Assembly: GCA_003482405.1 (NCBI GenBank)
Contig: DMZB01000223.1
Span: 1 to 8,295 of the forward strand
Source: Lactobacillus sp.
Lineage (GTDB): Bacteria; Bacillota; Bacilli; Lactobacillales; Lactobacillaceae
Direction of reading: 5' to 3'
Length of the DNA: 8,295 bases
Part shown: positions 1 to 5,436 of the stretch, piece by piece
How the letters are laid out: every line of letters starts with the position of its first letter
How positions within the stretch are numbered: position 1 is the stretch's first letter
Notes under the pieces: generated by a model
Seen by the model: the letters and a program-made list of their open reading frames with translations, nothing else
What the model was told of the DNA's origin: nothing
Database searches by the model: none
Program-made: the position numbers and the translations under genes

Positions 1-372
1 CGCATTTTGTTCGATCATATATTGGTCTAACAAGCCTTGTTGTTCATCCATTGGCAAGTGTTGCATTGCATCTAACTTAATCTGGTAAATGTCGTCCGTG
101 TGCGCACCCTCAGGCACTGGCTCATGCATTAGTTGCAAAAAACGCTCATTTCCTGCCGCTGTAATAGCGGCTATTTTTGTTGAGCGTTTATCATCGTTTT
201 GTGGTGTTAATGTGATGTATCCAGCCTTTTCCAAACGTTCAAACAGCGGATAGATCACCCCAAAACTAACTTTGCGATGACGCCCCAGCGAAACCTGCAT
301 TGACTGACGCAAACGGTAGGCCGTTTTAGGATTTTCCATCAACTCGCCCAAAATATATAGTTCATTCATCAT
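1..372 (-). CDS. PadR-family transcriptional regulator (3' end outside window)
   Basis: The frame starts MMNELYILGELMENPKTAYR and continues to the left edge, so about 124 residues are visible and the C-terminus is missing. It reads as a PadR winged-helix DNA-binding protein: a short N-terminal helix, then a segment with YPLFERLEKAGYI (about residues 44-56), the usual PadR recognition-helix region, then a beta-wing with DDKRSTKIAAITAAG. Family knowledge: PadR proteins are dimeric repressors that sense phenolics, drugs or envelope stress and usually repress themselves plus a neighbouring gene. Start at 372 is chosen because no in-frame start lies upstream and AAGGA lies about 13 bases before it; the adjacent ATG at 369 is equally possible. 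Its upstream region carries a perfect dyad (separate entry), which suggests autoregulation. It lies behind the DJ-1-like gene but is separated from it by a terminator. Confidence 0.88.
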   Translation of the reverse strand, partial: MMNELYILGELMENPKTAYRLRQSMQVSLGRHRKVSFGVIYPLFERLEKAGYITLTPQNDDKRSTKIAAITAAGNERFLQLMHEPVPEGAHTDDIYQIKLDAMQHLPMDEQQGLLDQYMIEQNA

Positions 373-392
373 TTCAAATTCTGCGTCCTTTT

Positions 393-433
393 TATATCTT
401 TTAGATGTAAATATCTTATATCTAAAAGATATA
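393..433 (-). promoter_or_regulatory. Double-dyad operator and promoter region of the PadR gene
   Basis: Two 14-base arms, TATATCTTTTAGAT (393-406) and ATCTAAAAGATATA (420-433), are perfect inverted repeats separated by 13 bases. Each arm contains its own 11-base dyad, ATCT-NNN-AGAT (396-406 and 420-430), with centres 24 bases apart. On the minus strand a possible -10 TATAAG (415-420) lies between the arms, with a weak -35 TTGATT (436-441) 15 bases upstream. A bound dimer pair would therefore cover the promoter. That PadR binds here is an inference from position and symmetry. Confidence 0.7.
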
Positions 434-442
434 AAAATCAAT

Positions 443-470
443 AAAAAAACGAACACGTTTTGTGCTCGCT
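443..470 (-). terminator. Rho-independent terminator after the DJ-1/PfpI gene
   Basis: On the minus strand, CGAGCAC (468-462) pairs with GTGTTCG (456-450), with one G-U pair and a 5-base loop. A run of seven T follows (449-443). It lies 18 bases past the stop codon at 488 and separates this gene from the PadR gene. Confidence 0.85.
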
Positions 471-487
471 CAACTAATTTCCACTGT

Positions 488-1078
488 TTATCCTTGATAG
501 GGATTACCGTACTTCGCTGCATACGCGTAAAATCCCAACTTATGCAGTTCCACGGCCATTCTAATTTCTGATTCAGAAAAACCAATCATCTGCAAAACTT
601 TTTCTGTAAAATCTAAGGCCGCAGTTCCGTTAGCCGTGACCAAATTTCGATCACTTACGACTTGCTTCTCTTGAAAATCATCCTCGTTTTTATAATTGGG
701 AAATTTCTGCCACAGGTATTGTGCGTTACCAGTGTGTTTATATCCGGTTAATAGCCCTTCTTTTGCCAAATAATCAACGGCCCCACAAATACTTCCTACC
801 GGTGTTCCATCATTCAGACAGTTGGCGATAATCTTGTGTAGGTTACTATCCTTGATATTCCAAGAATTTCCACCAATTAAGACCAATAAATCCAAATGGT
901 TGGGAATAGCCGCTATCAAATCATCGACTTGAGTTTTAAAACCACCGAGTGAGTGGACGACTTTAGTATGAGATGCGGTTCTAACCTGCCAGTCTTCCCG
1001 TTGGTTTAGCTGACTAGATAAATAGGCCCCCTCCCATTCCGCATATTGATCCAAAATTACAAATTCTGCTGATTTCAT
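488..1078 (-). CDS. DJ-1/PfpI family (class I glutamine amidotransferase-like) protein
   Basis: This 196-residue protein has the flavodoxin-like alpha/beta fold of the DJ-1/PfpI superfamily. The nucleophile-elbow cysteine is Cys98 in GSICGAVDYLAKEGLL. It is preceded by the LLVLIGGNSW strand (about 64-73) and followed by TGYKHTGNAQ (111-120) and a TANGTAALDFTEKVL segment (148-162), which are typical of bacterial members. Known members act as proteases, deglycases/hydratases or stress proteins, so the exact reaction cannot be told here. An upstream in-frame ATG at 1126 would add 16 residues, but 1078 is preferred because GAGGG lies about 9 bases before it and the protein then begins MKSAEFVILDQY as family members do. 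It is 49 bases behind the small membrane-protein gene, so cotranscription is likely. A weak promoter (TTGATG 1151-1146, 18 bases, TATGCT 1127-1122) could also serve it alone. Confidence 0.86.
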   Translation of the reverse strand: MKSAEFVILDQYAEWEGAYLSSQLNQREDWQVRTASHTKVVHSLGGFKTQVDDLIAAIPNHLDLLVLIGGNSWNIKDSNLHKIIANCLNDGTPVGSICGAVDYLAKEGLLTGYKHTGNAQYLWQKFPNYKNEDDFQEKQVVSDRNLVTANGTAALDFTEKVLQMIGFSESEIRMAVELHKLGFYAYAAKYGNPYQG

Positions 1079-1127
1079 CTTGTGTTTCCCTCGTTTTTCG
1101 AAACATATGTTCGCATTCATTAGCATA

Positions 1128-1520
1128 CTACATATTTATCTTCTTCATCAACTCTTTGTATGCCTTATCAAGATCTGCGCTACCTTCGTTGCTGACCACG
1201 ACTTTGTTTGCCGCCAACAAAAATGCCTCACTCGTTTCTAAAAGCTCGCTTACCGGTTGGTTGCCAATCAATGTCAGTACAAAAACGTAAATTCTCATCG
1301 TATGCATAGAACTGAGGGAATCACTATTACTAACCGTCTTCTTAACCCCACTCACCTGTCTAATCACATCCAGGCTTAATCGGGCCATGGCAGTCTTTGC
1401 CCGGTAAATACTCTGTTTCGCTGCACGACGACGCTCAAAAAAATTAAATAATAATGTCGTAATAACTGCTGCGAACGTTGCCGCTCCTGTGAACCAGTCC
1501 GCTAAGGATCCAATTTGCAT
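1128..1520 (-). CDS. Small membrane-anchored protein of unknown function
   Basis: This 130-residue protein is not recognised. It begins MQIGSLADWFTGAATFAAVI. Residues about 4-28 form one hydrophobic segment, followed by the basic stretch ERRRAAKQ, which predicts an N-out/C-in single anchor. A weaker hydrophobic patch lies at about 76-86 (MRIYVFVLTLI), and the C-terminus is charged (DLDKAYKELMKKINM). The ATG at 1520 is chosen over a GTG at 1529 because GAGGTG lies 6 bases before it and would overlap the GTG start. The preceding oxidoreductase frame stops at 1531, only 10 bases upstream, with its TGA overlapping this ribosome binding site, so the two were probably translated from one message. 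N-terminal 'DW.TG..TF.AV' segments occur in many short Lactobacillales membrane proteins with no assigned role. Confidence 0.7.
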   Translation of the reverse strand: MQIGSLADWFTGAATFAAVITTLLFNFFERRRAAKQSIYRAKTAMARLSLDVIRQVSGVKKTVSNSDSLSSMHTMRIYVFVLTLIGNQPVSELLETSEAFLLAANKVVVSNEGSADLDKAYKELMKKINM

Positions 1521-1530
1521 TCGACTCACC

Positions 1531-2109
1531 TCAAATCCGAGTTTCGACCTGTTTCAAAAATTTCTGCCGTTGATCAAAGGTGCTGTTGCTGATCCCGCCA
1601 CAGTTTATCCAGCGGCGATGCTTAATGCCTAGTTGTTTGAGGGTTCCCTTCATAAAGACACGTTCAACGGCATTGCCACAAAACAGTTTTAAATACCAAG
1701 TCGGCGAGGTCGAGGTCGTAAAAACTTCGACGCTTTCGATATTTGTTAGAAGTCCCTTTACTCCTTTCGGTGTGTTGAGGTAGGCATACTGTGGCTTCAT
1801 GACTTTATCAAAGAACCCCTTCAGCATCCCTGGTAAATCATTCCACCAAACTGGCGTAATAATGATTAGTCTTGAAGTTTCGCTTAATGTCTCCTGCTAT
1901 TTTTTAACGCGCGGATCTGACGTTTGCCCACTACTAAATTTGGCAAGCTCATCAACAGAGTACCGCGGATCAAACTGATCATTGTACAAATCAATGACGC
2001 CGTAGTCCTGCTTTAATTGTGCTAATTTTCCCGTAACAGTCATGAGAACTTCGTGGTTAAAGCTGCCTTTGTATGGATGACAATAAACAATCGTTATTTT
2101 ATTTTTCAT
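1531..2109 (-). pseudogene. NAD(P)H-dependent oxidoreductase (flavodoxin-2 fold), interrupted by one in-frame amber codon
   Basis: Two open segments in the same frame make one flavodoxin-like quinone/NAD(P)H oxidoreductase of the KefF/MdaB/YwrO kind. Codons 1-70 start MKNKITIVYCHPYKGSFNHE, with the FMN-phosphate loop HPYKGSFNH. Codons 72-192 contain ITPVWWNDLPGMLKGFFDKV, the FMN/dimer motif of the family. Between them is a single TAG at 1899-1897 (codon 71), in the context ...DPRVKK-stop-QETLSETSRL. The frame is unchanged across it, so one substitution, probably from a Tyr codon TAY, would explain the break. Start 2109 is supported by GAGG about 9 bases upstream. Intact members reduce quinones or electrophiles with a bound flavin. 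The product here would be a 70-residue fragment without the WWN motif unless the stop is read through. The rest of the frame is undamaged, suggesting a recent mutation or a sequencing error. Confidence 0.85.
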
Positions 2110-2188
2110 CTTTGTGCGCCTCATTTGTCACGATATCGTCAATCATGCTATCAACTAAATTTTCGTCAAAATTCAATGCACCGTTCAC
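2099..2188 (-). pseudogene. C-terminal remnant of an upstream gene, possibly an FMN reductase
   Basis: A 29-codon open stretch reads VNGALNFDENLVDSMIDDIV and ends ...TNEAHKDEK, with its TAA overlapping the first codons of the oxidoreductase frame by 11 bases. In-frame TAG codons lie directly upstream (2191-2189 and again 12 bases further), and the terminator of the dehydrogenase gene begins only about 12 bases beyond. There is no ribosome binding site before the GTG at 2188. Acidic tails of the form 'GAL..FDE..LVD' resemble the C-termini of NADPH-dependent FMN reductases, but this is a guess from a short stretch. The tight overlap with the next start codon is what a former operon partner would leave after its 5' part was deleted. 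Confidence 0.35.
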
Positions 2189-2202
2189 CTAAATTGACAA
2201 CT

Positions 2203-2230
2203 AAAAAGCGGTTCATTGCGAACCGCTTTT
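2203..2230 (-). terminator. Strong terminator after the dehydrogenase gene (symmetric hairpin)
   Basis: AAAAGCGGTTC (2204-2214) and GAACCGCTTTT (2220-2230) form a perfect 11-base-pair stem with a 5-base loop. On the minus strand it ends in TTTTT. It starts 22 bases past the stop codon of the dehydrogenase. The T-run on the other strand would also let it stop transcripts coming from the left. Confidence 0.9.
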
Positions 2231-2251
2231 ATTATGCTTAAGTTTCAGACC

Positions 2252-3286
2252 TTATTGGACTGGTACAATCGCCGGCAGATCCAAAGCTTGCAGGTAGCCA
2301 TCAGGCCCGTTCACTACTTGTGGAATTGCGTTTACCGTTGGTGCGGCGCTGGTGACGTAGCTTTCAACCAGTGGCATCATACCGTCAATCGTGATATCCA
2401 ACGCCTTCGGAATCCCATCAATGTGAATCTTGTTATCGATTGCTGGCTCTTTAACGACATCATCGCAAATTTTGTGAACGTAGATGAGCGAGACCTTTTC
2501 TTCGCCATTTACAACACCTGTCATCGTGAATCGGTGGGCATAAATCGTGCCCTTTTTCACTGTGCCAAACTCTGGGTGCAGATCCTCGGGTGCTTCAAAA
2601 TGTTCATGCTTAGTTTTGACATCATCAAAGTCAAATCCCAGTCGTTTGCCCATCTCATAGACACCAGAAACATAGTAAGACACGATTGCGGCGGTCAGAC
2701 GGTCGTGAGGAAACTCATCCGGATTCATCCCGTACCCAAATACTTTGACCCAGCTTGAGTGATTGTGCTGATCATCTTCACCTGATTGCACCGTAACCTT
2801 GTCCACCTGACCCATCAATCCAGCTAAAACGGTTGGAACGTACGAGGCATAAGCACCTGGTAACAATCCTGATGGCAGATACGATACATGATTCTGTTTG
2901 GCAGTCTCATCAATTTGCTTAAACATTGCCGGATTTGTGACCTGTGAGAAGTAAATTGGTAATGTGGTGATAACGTTTTGCCCCTGATTGAGAACGTGGA
3001 CAATCGCGTCCGCACTCGGTTGAAAACCACCCTTGTCATCACGTACCAGTGGCGTGTAATCCAAAACTACATCTGCATTTGCCGTCTTAATCAAGGCATC
3101 TAGATCCTTGGTGACGGTGACCCCCGCATGACCGAAGTCAAAAATATCACCAGCATCCTTACCAATCTTGCTCTCGTCAACATCGACAGCACCGACGAGT
3201 TCCAACGACTTACTTCTCAAAATCATCCTAACAGCAGCACGACCAACATTGCCTAGGCCCCAAACGATAACCCGATATGTCTTCAT
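2252..3286 (-). CDS. DapB-like NAD(P)-dependent dehydrogenase (2,4-diaminopentanoate dehydrogenase-like family)
   Basis: This 344-residue soluble protein starts MKTYRVIVWGLGNVGRAAVR. The GLGNVG dinucleotide-binding loop is at residues 10-15, followed by ELVGAVDVDESKIGKDAGDI (about 29-48), the N-terminal Rossmann pattern shared by dihydrodipicolinate reductase-like proteins and 2,4-diaminopentanoate dehydrogenase. A central LPSGLLPGAYASYVPTVLAG segment and a long C-terminal domain fit the second group better than true DapB, which is about 260 residues. Family knowledge: such enzymes oxidatively deaminate or reduce amino-acid-derived substrates; the substrate here is unknown, and it should not be called the lysine-pathway DapB. 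GGAGGTGG lies 8 bases before the ATG. It has its own promoter with a cre box and a strong terminator, so it is probably monocistronic. BrnQ lies upstream on the same strand, hinting at a shared amino-acid theme. Confidence 0.78.
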   Translation of the reverse strand: MKTYRVIVWGLGNVGRAAVRMILRSKSLELVGAVDVDESKIGKDAGDIFDFGHAGVTVTKDLDALIKTANADVVLDYTPLVRDDKGGFQPSADAIVHVLNQGQNVITTLPIYFSQVTNPAMFKQIDETAKQNHVSYLPSGLLPGAYASYVPTVLAGLMGQVDKVTVQSGEDDQHNHSSWVKVFGYGMNPDEFPHDRLTAAIVSYYVSGVYEMGKRLGFDFDDVKTKHEHFEAPEDLHPEFGTVKKGTIYAHRFTMTGVVNGEEKVSLIYVHKICDDVVKEPAIDNKIHIDGIPKALDITIDGMMPLVESYVTSAAPTVNAIPQVVNGPDGYLQALDLPAIVPVQ

Positions 3287-3342
3287 AATGTTGCCACCTC
3301 CAAAGTGTGCAAACCTAATTCGGTATGTTTGAAAGCACTAAA

Positions 3343-3356
3343 TGTAAGCGCTTCCT
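3343..3356 (-). promoter_or_regulatory. cre box (CcpA operator) at the dehydrogenase transcription start
   Basis: On the minus strand AGGAAGCGCTTACA matches 12 of 14 positions of the consensus TGWAANCGNTNWCA, including the central AAGCGCTT core. It lies just downstream of the -10 box, where bound CcpA represses. This predicts catabolite repression of the dehydrogenase; binding is inferred. Confidence 0.6.
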
Positions 3357-3364
3357 TCATGCTC

Positions 3365-3393
3365 AATATATCACGATTGCATTATCGGAACAA
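3365..3393 (-). promoter_or_regulatory. Promoter of the dehydrogenase gene
   Basis: On the minus strand, TTGTTC (3393-3388), a 17-base spacer and TATATT (3370-3365) give a good sigma-A promoter. Transcription would begin near 3358, about 70 bases before the ATG at 3286. Confidence 0.65.
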
Positions 3394-3468
3394 TGACTCA
3401 AAACGGCCCTGCTCACCAATGAAGTTGGTTAACGAGGTCCGCTTTGTAAGTTCACTTAAAGTGCGTCA

Positions 3469-4845
3469 CTATTCACTCAATTTTTGTTTGGATTGCCGCC
3501 GAAAGCTTGCGATGCCAAGTCCAATCATCAGCCCAACCAACATGAAGGGCAGAAAATCGAGACCGTCTTTAAATAGTGGGAAATACTGCGTCGCAAAGCC
3601 GTTAAACGCTTTAACCAGCGTCAGTTTGGCAAACACCGGTGGTAACGCGTGAATAAAATCAAAAATTGCTGGAATCAAAACGAGGTAAATGGTTGTCCGG
3701 TAAATCGTCGGATTTTGATGAATAACTGGCTGCAAAATTCCCAAGACAATTAAGCTGATCGCAAGTGGGTACAATAACATCAACAACGGTGTTGAAAAAG
3801 CAATAATTTGCGTGAGCCCAATATTCGCAATCAAAAATGCCCCAATTGTTGTTCCGAGCAAAAAAGTTCGGTACTGAAGCTTGGGAAAACGCCGGCTGAG
3901 ATCTTGAGCCAGTGACGTAATTAGTCCAATGGCGGTGGTTAAGCACGCCAGTAGTGTCAATGCCGCCAATAAAGCTGTCCCGATTAAGCCGGTGTAATGT
4001 TCCATGATCTGGCCAAACGCCAGCCCACCGTTTGCACTCATTGATGTGTAACGTAGGCTAACCGCACCAAGCATGATCAAAAAAGTATAGATAATCGTTT
4101 CCAGCGACATCGAAAACAGGCCAATCTTGGCGATGGCTTTGGATTGTGCACCTTCATTGTGTACGCCCATGAATTTCAAGGCGTTAACGATGGTTACTCC
4201 AAATCCAAGTCCAGCAAGTGCATCCATCGTGTTATAACCCTGCAAAAATCCGTTTGTTAAACCACCAACCGAGTTCGCCGCACCAATCAACGGCACGTGC
4301 GTTAAGTCCCCCTTTATGACCAATGCCCAAAAGAAGATGAACGTCAGTAATAGCAGAAACATCGGGTTAAGCAATTTGCCAACGTACAGCGTGATTTTCT
4401 GTTGGTTACTGGCTAACAGGAACGTTGCTAAGAAAAATAAGAACGAGAAAATGGCGAGGCTGATTGTTTCAGTCCCTTTCGGAATAAAAGGCACCACACC
4501 AATTTCAAACGTAACGGTCGCCGTACGTGGCGAAGCAATCAGCAGACCCAAACTGGCATGCGTCGTCAGCAGGAAGAAAGACGCAAATCTTTTACTCACG
4601 GGTCTGGCGAGGTCGTACATGCTATCACTGCGCGTGACACTGATTGCGATAATGGCTAATAGTGGTAGCAAAATGGCAGACAGTAGGAAACCAATTGTTG
4701 CTGTAATCCAGCCTTTCCCGGCTAACTGGCCTAAATGAATTGGAAAGATTAAATTGCCAGCGCCGAAAAATAGTCCAAATAATAATGATCCAAGAACATA
4801 ATAATCACGTCGCGTTAAATGTTTTTCACGTTGATCCATAGGCAT
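3469..4845 (-). CDS. brnQ: Branched-chain amino acid:cation symporter BrnQ
   Basis: This 458-residue integral membrane protein of the LIVCS family takes up leucine, isoleucine and valine with Na+ or H+. The family hallmark FFGAGNLIFP lies at residues 26-35, followed by HLGQLAGKGW and about twelve hydrophobic segments across the whole length. The final segment ends in basic residues (ASFRRQSKQKLSE). Length is normal for the family. GAGG (4853-4850) lies 4 bases before the ATG at 4845 and 10 before an in-frame ATG at 4839, so either could be the start; the proteins differ by two residues. A T-box leader lies upstream, tying expression to uncharged tRNA of a branched-chain type, which supports the substrate call. 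No convincing terminator follows; a 5-base-pair hairpin at 3415-3429 lacks a T-run, so some read-through into the dehydrogenase gene is possible. Confidence 0.93.
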   Translation of the reverse strand: MPMDQREKHLTRRDYYVLGSLLFGLFFGAGNLIFPIHLGQLAGKGWITATIGFLLSAILLPLLAIIAISVTRSDSMYDLARPVSKRFASFFLLTTHASLGLLIASPRTATVTFEIGVVPFIPKGTETISLAIFSFLFFLATFLLASNQQKITLYVGKLLNPMFLLLLTFIFFWALVIKGDLTHVPLIGAANSVGGLTNGFLQGYNTMDALAGLGFGVTIVNALKFMGVHNEGAQSKAIAKIGLFSMSLETIIYTFLIMLGAVSLRYTSMSANGGLAFGQIMEHYTGLIGTALLAALTLLACLTTAIGLITSLAQDLSRRFPKLQYRTFLLGTTIGAFLIANIGLTQIIAFSTPLLMLLYPLAISLIVLGILQPVIHQNPTIYRTTIYLVLIPAIFDFIHALPPVFAKLTLVKAFNGFATQYFPLFKDGLDFLPFMLVGLMIGLGIASFRRQSKQKLSE

Positions 4846-4856
4846 TGGGCCTCTCT

Positions 4857-5005
4857 TTCTGTGGGTTGTGGGGTAAGTGTTTTTCTATTACACAGCGATA
4901 ACGTGCTCCCAACCCCAGAAGCCTCTGCATAACACGTAGCCGAAGTATTCGGAAAACCACCGAATTCTTCCCCTCCGTGTTATTGCTCGAGTCTTCCCGG
5001 GCTTC
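4857..5005 (-). other. Highly structured leader segment between the T-box and brnQ
   Basis: Nested perfect inverted repeats form one long arm. GAAGCC/GGCTTC (4918-4923 with 5000-5005), ATAACACG/CGTGTTAT (4929-4936 with 4976-4983), GAAG/CTTC (4942-4945 with 4967-4970) and ATTCGG/CCGAAT (4947-4952 with 4960-4965) close on a 7-base loop. A second arm, alternative to the outermost pair, joins 4910-4920 to 4857-4868 with 11 base pairs and one bulge, ending exactly at the brnQ ribosome binding site. No T-run follows either arm, so this is not a terminator. It could be a structured RNA, a second control element, or a copy of a dispersed palindromic repeat inserted in the leader. Confidence 0.6.
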
Positions 5006-5010
5006 GTCAT
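4888..5010 (-). CDS. Possible 40-codon ORF inside the brnQ leader
   Basis: An ATG at 5010 opens a 40-residue frame, MTKPGKTRAITRRGRIRWFS followed by EYFGYVLCRGFWGWEHVIAV, which ends in TAA at 4890-4888. It is very rich in Arg, Trp, Phe and Tyr. It lies just after the T-box terminator and covers the nested inverted repeats almost exactly. There is no proper ribosome binding site (only AGAG two bases before the ATG), and the hairpin would hinder translation. It may be an accident of a conserved structured RNA or repeat. No family is recognised. Confidence 0.25.
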   Translation of the reverse strand: MTKPGKTRAITRRGRIRWFSEYFGYVLCRGFWGWEHVIAV

Positions 5011-5020
5011 CACTCTAACT

Positions 5021-5060
5021 AAAAAAAGCGCCCCAGCAACATCTCTGTTGCTAAGGGCGC
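5021..5060 (-). terminator. T-box regulated terminator
   Basis: On the minus strand GCGCCCTTAGCAAC pairs with GTTGCTGGGGCGC around an AGAGAT loop, with a small internal mismatch, and seven T follow (5027-5021). It starts 3 bases after the T-box sequence, the usual arrangement for a transcriptional T-box. Confidence 0.92.
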
Positions 5061-5298
5061 GAACGCGGTACCACCTTACATCGTTACACTGTTACCAATG
5101 TAATCTCATAAACTACAGCCATTACCCGGCTAAAGTTTGGTGACGATAATGGGCACCACCCCACTGAATTCACTAAAATTCAAAAGCTCGCAGGTTACTT
5201 TCACAAACGTCATGCCACCCGTTTCCATCGACTAGGGCTCGCTCCATAACACAACTTGTTTGTTACTCCTCTGCTTCATTGCTCGTTTAAGCTATTGG
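5021..5298 (-). promoter_or_regulatory. T-box riboswitch controlling brnQ (probable valine specifier GUA)
   Basis: The leader carries the T-box antiterminator sequence AAGGTGGTACCGCG (5077-5064) directly before the terminator. Stem I begins with GCAGAGGAGTA (5274-5264), where GAGTA is the conserved 5' side of the specifier loop. ACAAAC closes with GTTTGT above it and GCAG with CTGC below. The 3' side reads GTGAAAGTAACCTGC (5204-5190). The usual pattern of triplet followed by ACC gives GTA (5198-5196), valine; a one-base shift would give AGT, serine, which fits BrnQ less well. Uncharged tRNA would stabilise the antiterminator and allow brnQ transcription. Confidence 0.88.
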
Positions 5299-5303
5299 TA
5301 GTA

Positions 5304-5331
5304 AGTTTAAATATTTGATGAGAAATGTCAA
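5304..5331 (-). promoter_or_regulatory. Promoter of the T-box-brnQ transcript
   Basis: On the minus strand a perfect -35 TTGACA (5331-5326), a 16-base spacer and TAAACT (5309-5304) precede the T-box. Transcription would start near 5297, giving a leader of about 450 bases before brnQ. Confidence 0.65.
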
Positions 5332-5360
5332 TAGTTTTTAATTTTATCCAGGTATCTAGT

Positions 5361-5406
5361 AAAAAATGACAGCGATGGAATTCCTTAATCTAGAATCCAT
5401 TGCTGT
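5361..5406 (-). terminator. Terminator after the amidase gene
   Basis: On the minus strand ACAGC-A-ATGGA (5406-5396) pairs with TCCAT-C-GCTGT (5379-5369), with one mismatch and further pairing toward the loop. It is followed by CA and six T (5366-5361). It lies about 30 bases past the stop codon at 5437. Confidence 0.85.
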
Positions 5407-5436
5407 TTATTTTTAGTGATTGAATCTTCCTTAAAA

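Noticed and set aside
2216..2758. Plus-strand open frame of 180 codons.
   Set aside because: It is antisense to the dehydrogenase gene, which has clear motifs, and starts within the dehydrogenase terminator region without a good ribosome binding site.
3415..3461. Hairpins ACCAA/TTGGT and CACTT/AAGTG after brnQ as a terminator.
   Set aside because: Both are short and neither has a T-run on the minus strand.
3305..3652. Plus-strand open frame of 115 codons.
   Set aside because: It overlaps the brnQ 3' end and the dehydrogenase promoter on the opposite strand and resembles no protein.
4940..4990. Possible second, tandem T-box: CGAGCAAT and a GGTGG-containing stretch resemble parts of the first T-box leader.
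   Set aside because: There is no true antiterminator sequence (GGTGGTTTTCCG, not GGTGGTACCGCG), no specifier loop and no terminator; the similarity is short.
4857..5020. Classic MITE or insertion sequence in the brnQ leader.
   Set aside because: No terminal inverted repeats or target duplication are visible at the edges, so only a more general repeat hypothesis is kept.
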